Shown here: piece after piece, positions 59,423 to 64,000 of the stretch
Layout: every line of letters starts with the position of its first letter
Numbering within the stretch: position 1 is the stretch's first letter
Assembly: GCF_024721175.1 (NCBI RefSeq)
Contig: NZ_CP099401.1
Span: 186,001 to 250,000, forward strand
DNA: 64,000 nt
Reading direction: 5' to 3'
Source: Rhizobium sp. Pop5
GTDB taxonomy: Bacteria > Pseudomonadota > Alphaproteobacteria > Rhizobiales > Rhizobiaceae
Program-made: the position numbers and the translations under genes
The notes under the pieces: model-generated
What the model was told of the DNA's origin: nothing
The model's input: the letters and a program-made list of their open reading frames with translations, nothing else
The model's database searches: none

Positions 59423-60661
59423 TCAGTCCGGCCCGCTCGCCGGGTCATGCGGGCCGAGCGCCAGCATGACGCGCACCGCAGTTCCGCGATTGTTGTGGCC
59501 TGGCCCGGTCGTGAAGCGCGCGGAAATCAGCCGTGCCCGGGTCTTCATATTGTCGATGCCGCCGCCGATCCGTCCGCGCGCCTTGGCGAGCCCGGTGCCG
59601 TCGTCGGAGATTTCGATCGACAGCCGCTCGTCGTCGGCCTCGAGCCGCACCGTAACGGCGAGCGGAGCGGCATGGCGCACTGCATTGTTGATCGCTTCCT
59701 GAGCGATGCGGAACAGCGCGACGCTGACGGTTGGTTCCAATTGCTCCAGTGCGCCGTGGGTCTCGTCGACGAGGCCCCATTCGATGGCCGATCCCGTGTC
59801 GCGGGTCGATCGGTCGAGATGATGCTCGATCGCCTGGGCGAGGCCGAAGAGCTGGAGCACGGAGGGTTTTGCCTGCTCGATGATCTGCCGCAGATCCTGC
59901 ATGCAATGCTGCAGGGAGCGGGAGAGCGGCTCCAGCGCTTCAGGCGTCACCTCTCCGTTGCGCGACAGCCTGTCGATCCGGCGGGCAAGCCGCGTCAGGT
60001 CGGCAAGCGTCTGGTCGTGAAGATCCATGCCGATCCGCTGACGTTCCTGCTCCAGCGCTTCGGTCAGCTTCAGCGCGCCTTGACGCAGTCCCTCCTCGCG
60101 GGCGCGCGCCTCCGCCTCGACGATCGCCGAGCGTTGCGCCTGTTCGGCCGCCTGCAGCGCGAAGAAATAGGGCGTCAGAAGATCGGCGATGATGCGGGCG
60201 CGTTCGATATCCTCCATCGTATAGACGCCCGCCGTTTGCGACGAACAGGAGAGTGCGGCGATGATCGTGCCCTGCACCTTCATCGGTACATGCAAACGGC
60301 TCCTCAGCGACTGTTCGACGATCGGCCGCTTGAACGCGCCCTCGAAATGGAAACGCGGGTCGGTCATCGCGTCGTCTGTCAGCAGAAAGTCCACTTCACC
60401 CCAAAGCAGCGAACGGATGGGGCTGTTGACGACAGGCGCGCCGGCGATCTCGCCCCAGGCGGTCTCGATGCCCGTCTCATAGGCCGTGTGATAGTTGCCG
60501 CCTTCAAGCAGGACGCAGACGTCGAGATGGTCGTGGGGGATGATGTGGGCGACCTCGGCGGCGACGGAGCGGATGGCCGAGCGGAAATCGAGCTGGCCCG
60601 CGAGCAGCCGGGAAATGCCGAGATAGTGGTCGAACATGGCCGCGGGTGCGAGATGCAGCAT
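59423..60661 (-). CDS. GAF-domain sensor histidine kinase (HisKA_3/NarX type)
   Basis: A 412-residue soluble kinase with no membrane segment. A GAF sensor domain spans about residues 20-165 and a coiled-coil linker 170-205. The HisKA_3 dimer domain carries H215 (GMDLHDQTL), and the ATP-binding domain has ALFRIAQEAINNAVRHA and ISDDGTGL. ATG 60661 follows GGAGG by eight bases; TTG 60667 is too close to it. It senses a cytoplasmic or diffusible signal and phosphorylates the regulator encoded next. Confidence 0.9.
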   Translation of the reverse strand: MLHLAPAAMFDHYLGISRLLAGQLDFRSAIRSVAAEVAHIIPHDHLDVCVLLEGGNYHTAYETGIETAWGEIAGAPVVNSPIRSLLWGEVDFLLTDDAMTDPRFHFEGAFKRPIVEQSLRSRLHVPMKVQGTIIAALSCSSQTAGVYTMEDIERARIIADLLTPYFFALQAAEQAQRSAIVEAEARAREEGLRQGALKLTEALEQERQRIGMDLHDQTLADLTRLARRIDRLSRNGEVTPEALEPLSRSLQHCMQDLRQIIEQAKPSVLQLFGLAQAIEHHLDRSTRDTGSAIEWGLVDETHGALEQLEPTVSVALFRIAQEAINNAVRHAAPLAVTVRLEADDERLSIEISDDGTGLAKARGRIGGGIDNMKTRARLISARFTTGPGHNNRGTAVRVMLALGPHDPASGPD

Positions 60662-60939
60662 CGTCAATTCCTCCCCGAGACAGCAGCGGGCTCCTCAACC
60701 CGTCGCGATCCTTTCCCAGTAAGCGCCACGGAAGCCCCGCCGTCTTGCGTAAACCCGCAGCTTGTTGCGCAAAACCCGCAAACGACTTGCTGCCTTGCCC
60801 CTGTACAGGCCAATCGATCTCCCGCATCCTGCCCTTACTGAGAGGAGGAAGCTCAGTGCAAGAACAATTTTCACTCGAGCCCAATTGGGACAGGCAGGAG
60901 TGAAGCGATCGCCGACCGGCGATCATGAGGGAGGAAGAC

Positions 60940-61956
60940 ATGACAATCCGTAAGATGCTTCTGGCATCGGCCGCTATTGCTTGCGCCGCGATGCCCGTTT
61001 CCGCCTTTGCCGATACGTCGGCCAAGAAAATCGCCCTTTCCAACAATTATGCCGGCAACTCGTGGCGCCAGGCCATGCTGACGAGTTGGGGCAAGGTGAC
61101 GGGAGAAGCGGTCAAGGCCGGCGTCGTTGCCGCTGCCGATCCTTTCACCACCGCCGAGAACCAGGCGACGGAGCAGGCGGCGCAGATCCAGAACATGATC
61201 CTGCAGGGCTATGACGCGATCGTGCTGAACGCGGCCTCGCCGACGGCGCTGAACGGCGCGGTCAAGGAAGCCTGCGACGCCGGCATCACCGTGGTGTCCT
61301 TCGACGGCATCGTGACCGAACCCTGCGCCTGGCGCATCGCCGTCAACTTCAAGGAAATGGGCCGCAGCGAGGTGGAGTATCTCTCGAAGAAGCTCCCCCA
61401 GGGCGGCAACCTGCTCGAGATCCGCGGCCTTGCCGGTGTCTTCGTCGATGACGAGATCTCGGCCGGCATTCACGACGGCGTCAAGCAGTTCCCGCAGTTC
61501 AAGGTCGTCGGCTCCGTTCATGGCGACTGGGCGCAGGACGTGGCGCAGAAGGCGGTTGCCGGCATCCTGCCGAGCTTGCCCGACATCGTCGGCGTGGTGA
61601 CCCAGGGCGGTGACGGTTACGGTGCCGCGCAGGCAATTGCCGCGACCGACCGGAAGATGCCGACCATCATCATGGGCAACCGCGAAGACGAACTGAAGTG
61701 GTGGAAGGAGCAGAAGGACGGCAAGGGCTACGAGACCATGTCGGTGTCGATCGCGCCCGGCGTCTCCACGCTCGCCTTCTGGGTCGCCCAGCAGATCCTC
61801 GACGGCAAGCAGGTCAAGAAGGACCTCGTCGTGCCATTCCTGCGCATCGACCAGGACAATCTCGAAACGAACCTCGCCAATACCCAGGCCGGCGGCGTCG
61901 CCAACGTGGAATACACGCAGGCTGATGCAATCAAGGTCATCGAGTCGGCAAAGTAA
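60940..61956 (+). CDS. Sugar-type ABC transporter substrate-binding protein
   Basis: A 338-residue periplasmic protein of the Peripla_BP_4 class (ribose/xylose type). The signal peptide ends near SAFA-DTS. The early motif KIALSNNYAGNSWRQ and the GYDAIVLNAASPTAL and VVSFDGIV segments match the family. ATG 60940 follows GAGGAAGA. It starts a carbohydrate uptake type 2 operon, divergent from the kinase/regulator pair; the ligand cannot be read from the sequence. Confidence 0.9.
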   Translation: MTIRKMLLASAAIACAAMPVSAFADTSAKKIALSNNYAGNSWRQAMLTSWGKVTGEAVKAGVVAAADPFTTAENQATEQAAQIQNMILQGYDAIVLNAASPTALNGAVKEACDAGITVVSFDGIVTEPCAWRIAVNFKEMGRSEVEYLSKKLPQGGNLLEIRGLAGVFVDDEISAGIHDGVKQFPQFKVVGSVHGDWAQDVAQKAVAGILPSLPDIVGVVTQGGDGYGAAQAIAATDRKMPTIIMGNREDELKWWKEQKDGKGYETMSVSIAPGVSTLAFWVAQQILDGKQVKKDLVVPFLRIDQDNLETNLANTQAGGVANVEYTQADAIKVIESAK

Positions 61957-61969
61957 ATCTCCCGGCGAC

Positions 61970-62005
61970 TGCCGCGCGGCCGCAAATGGCCGCGCGGCAT
62001 TCTTT
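61970..62005 (+). terminator. Intra-operon hairpin (attenuator-like)
   Basis: TGCCGCGCGGCC (61970-61981) pairs perfectly with GGCCGCGCGGCA (61988-61999) across a 6-base loop, followed by TTCTTTG. It lies between the binding-protein and ATPase genes and probably makes the binding protein more abundant than the membrane parts. Confidence 0.7.
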
Positions 62006-62016
62006 GAGAAGCAGAT

Positions 62017-63480
62017 GTGGCGGGCAGCATGGATGAGGTTTTGAAGGCGGTGATCGCCGTCGATGGCGCCAAGGTGAACTTTGGCGCGGTCAGGGCGCTC
62101 GACGGCGTCACGCTCCGCGTCATGCCGGGCGAATGCGTCGGCCTCGTCGGCCACAATGGCGCCGGCAAATCCACGATTGTCAGCGTCATCAACGGCGGCC
62201 TCACGCCTCATGAAGGAAGCGTGGCGAGCGACGGCGAGAGGCTGGAGCGCTATGGCATCAACGCGGCGCGCGCCCGCGGCGTGCGCTGCGTCTTCCAGGA
62301 ACTTTCGCTCTGCCCCAACCTCTCGATCGTCGAGAACACCCGCATCATGCACCGCGATCTCGGCGGCTTCGGCTGGCGCAGGCGCGCCGCAAAAATCATC
62401 GAGAAGAGCCTCGATACGGTCTTTCCCGGCCATGGTATCGACAGCGGCCGGGCTGTCGGCGATCTTTCGATCGCCGAACGGCAGATGGTCGAAATATCAA
62501 TGGCCTTTTCCGATGCAGGCATCGCGCCGCGACTGGTGATCCTCGACGAACCCACGTCGTCGCTCGACGCAAGCCTCGCCCGCCAGATGCTCGACCATGT
62601 CCGTCGCTTCATTGCCACCGGCGGCTCCGTCATCTTCATTTCGCATATCCTGCACGAAATCCTCGAAACCTCCGACCGCATCGTCGTCATGAAGGACGGC
62701 CGCGTCGTCGCCGAGCGCCCGGCACAGGGTTTCGACCATCATAGTCTCGTGGAAGCCATGGGCACCGTCGCCAGGGAAGAGGGCGGGCAGCGCGCGGCGC
62801 GCGAACAATCTACCGCGCCGCTCATCCTGTCGCATCAGGCGAAAGGCCTTCCCTTCGCGGCGCGCAAGGGCGAGATCGTCGGACTGGCGGGGCTGGCGGG
62901 CCACGGGCAGACCGAGCTGCTGCTGGCCCTCCATGCTGCCCAATCCGGCCACTGGCTGCCTGAACGCGATCCGCTCGTTACCTTCGTCGCCGGCGACCGT
63001 CGCCTCAACGGCGTCTTCGAACTGTGGAGCATCCTGCGCAACTTTTCCATCGCCTCGCTCGGTGATCTGTCGCGGCGCGGCCTCATCCTCGCAAATGAAG
63101 AGGAGAGCAAAGGCGCCGACTGGAAGCGGCGGATCGAGATCCGCACGCCCGATATGGGCAACCGCATCCTGTCGCTTTCCGGCGGCAACCAGCAGAAAGT
63201 GCTCTTTGCGCGCGCCCTTGCGACGCGAGCGCCTGTTGTGCTGATGGACGACCCGATGCGCGGCGTCGACGTCGGGACGAAGCAGGAGGTGTACGCCATC
63301 ATCCGCGAGGAAGCCGCGCACGGCCGCACCTTCATCTGGTATTCGACTGAAATGGACGAGGTCCGTCTTTGCGACCGCGTCTACGTCTTCCGCGAAGGCC
63401 GTATCAAGGCCGAACTCGCCGGCGACGCCGTCAACGAGAAGAATATCATCGCCGCCTCCTTCGAAGGGGTTGCCGCATAA
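62017..63480 (+). CDS. Sugar ABC transporter ATPase (RbsA/MglA-like)
   Basis: A 487-residue tandem ABC ATPase. Domain 1 has GHNGAGKST, the signature LSIAERQMVEI and VILDEPTSSLD. Domain 2 has the usual degenerate Walker A (LAGHGQTELLLA), but an intact LSGGNQQKVLFARAL and LMDDPMRGVDVG. This asymmetry is normal for the family. The start is GTG 62017 or ATG 62029. It overlaps the permease gene (TAATG). It drives uptake of the sugar bound by the upstream protein. Confidence 0.9.
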   Translation: MAGSMDEVLKAVIAVDGAKVNFGAVRALDGVTLRVMPGECVGLVGHNGAGKSTIVSVINGGLTPHEGSVASDGERLERYGINAARARGVRCVFQELSLCPNLSIVENTRIMHRDLGGFGWRRRAAKIIEKSLDTVFPGHGIDSGRAVGDLSIAERQMVEISMAFSDAGIAPRLVILDEPTSSLDASLARQMLDHVRRFIATGGSVIFISHILHEILETSDRIVVMKDGRVVAERPAQGFDHHSLVEAMGTVAREEGGQRAAREQSTAPLILSHQAKGLPFAARKGEIVGLAGLAGHGQTELLLALHAAQSGHWLPERDPLVTFVAGDRRLNGVFELWSILRNFSIASLGDLSRRGLILANEEESKGADWKRRIEIRTPDMGNRILSLSGGNQQKVLFARALATRAPVVLMDDPMRGVDVGTKQEVYAIIREEAAHGRTFIWYSTEMDEVRLCDRVYVFREGRIKAELAGDAVNEKNIIAASFEGVAA

Positions 63481-64000
63481 TGTTCCGGCTCTCGTCCGAT
63501 GCCATGCGCCTCGCCATTCCCGCCTTGTCGCTGACGCTGCTGCTCGCCGCCGTCTTCTGGATGCAGCCGCGCGCCGTGAGCTATGTCGGGCTCAACCTGC
63601 TGTTCAACCTTGCTGTGCCCATCGCGCTTGCGACGATCGCCCAGATGCTGGTCATGGCGGTAAACGATCTCGATCTCTCGATGGGCACCTTCGTCAGCTT
63701 CGTCGCCTGCGTCACCGCGACCTTTCTGCGCGACGCGCCGGTGACCGGCGTCCTGATCCTTGCCGGCGCAATCGCGACCTACGCGGCGCTCGGCGTCGTC
63801 ATCCATCTGCGCAATCTGCCGTCCATCGTCGTGACCCTCGGCATGAGTTTCGTCTGGGGTGGCCTTGCCGTGCTGCTGTTGCCGGCACCAGGCGGGCAGG
63901 CACCGGATTGGGTGCGCTGGCTGATGACCGTCAAGCCGCCGCTGGCGCCGATGGCGATCGTCGCCAGCATCGCCATTGCCGTCGTCGCCCATCTTCTCGT
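63480..64000 (+). CDS. Sugar ABC transporter permease, RbsC-like (3' end outside window)
   Basis: The first ~173 residues of a membrane permease of the branched-chain/ribose type. Hydrophobic helices begin at LAIPALSLTLLLAAVFW and LLFNLAVPIALATIAQML, followed by the family motif NDLDLSMGTFVSFVAC. ATG 63480 overlaps the ATPase stop by one base. The window edge cuts it; the rest of the gene and perhaps a second permease follow. Confidence 0.88.
   Translation, partial: MFRLSSDAMRLAIPALSLTLLLAAVFWMQPRAVSYVGLNLLFNLAVPIALATIAQMLVMAVNDLDLSMGTFVSFVACVTATFLRDAPVTGVLILAGAIATYAALGVVIHLRNLPSIVVTLGMSFVWGGLAVLLLPAPGGQAPDWVRWLMTVKPPLAPMAIVASIAIAVVAHLL

Noticed and set aside
1..64000. CRISPR arrays, tRNA or rRNA genes, repABC, and quorum-sensing traI/traR
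   Set aside because: Looked for and not seen. No regular spacer-repeat pattern, no cloverleaf-like sequence noticed, and no proteins of these families among the open frames.

Overview
The window looks like part of a large, GC-rich plasmid of a fast-growing rhizobium (Rhizobium leguminosarum/etli type). This is inferred from gene content, not from a database match. The markers are a VirB11 ATPase fragment, a divergent traCDG / traA (MOBQ relaxase) set with an oriT-like sequence, a glycerol operon encoding an ABC uptake system (glpRDSTPQUVK order), an emrAB/rmrAB-type efflux pair and a coxMNOP-type oxidase.

Positions 1-17.5 kb are the transfer and accessory part. They hold the 3' end of virB11, a DUF1173 gene, a toprim protein and a SLOG-type DUF2493 protein, vapBC, a decayed patch (relE, WGR and PIN-domain remnants beside an intact relB-like gene and an intact WGR gene), DUF736, an IS110-family transposase, and then traG-traD-traC facing traA across oriT. 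Two near-identical inverted repeats, TTATACTA-N12-TAGTATAA, lie upstream of the DUF1173 gene and of traC, which suggests one shared regulator.

Positions 17.8-34 kb are a patchwork of small chromosome-like modules. They include an O-antigen ligase-like protein, an unassigned Rossmann-like protein, a GntR regulator with mannonate dehydratase (uxuA), a TetR regulator divergent from an emrAB efflux pair, an aldose epimerase, an ABC-F protein, several small envelope proteins (DUF1328, EF-hand, glycine-zipper lipoprotein, DUF992) and a LysR/EamA pair.

Positions 34-44.3 kb are a complete glycerol locus: DeoR-type GlpR, GlpD, two ABC ATPases, two permeases, a small DUF2160 membrane protein, a binding protein and glycerol kinase. 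The two ATPases carry complementary motif losses that predict one canonical and one degenerate ATP site.

Positions 44.3-55.2 kb hold an isoaspartyl methyltransferase/erythromycin-esterase fusion, a chemoreceptor, a cytochrome c, a five-gene heme-copper oxidase cluster and a dienelactone-hydrolase-like protein. Positions 55.4-58.7 kb hold a parDE-like toxin-antitoxin pair next to another WGR gene, a glutathione S-transferase and an MFS exporter. The window ends with a histidine kinase/response regulator pair divergent from a sugar ABC importer, whose permease is cut by the window edge.

I saw no rRNA, tRNA, CRISPR array or repABC genes.
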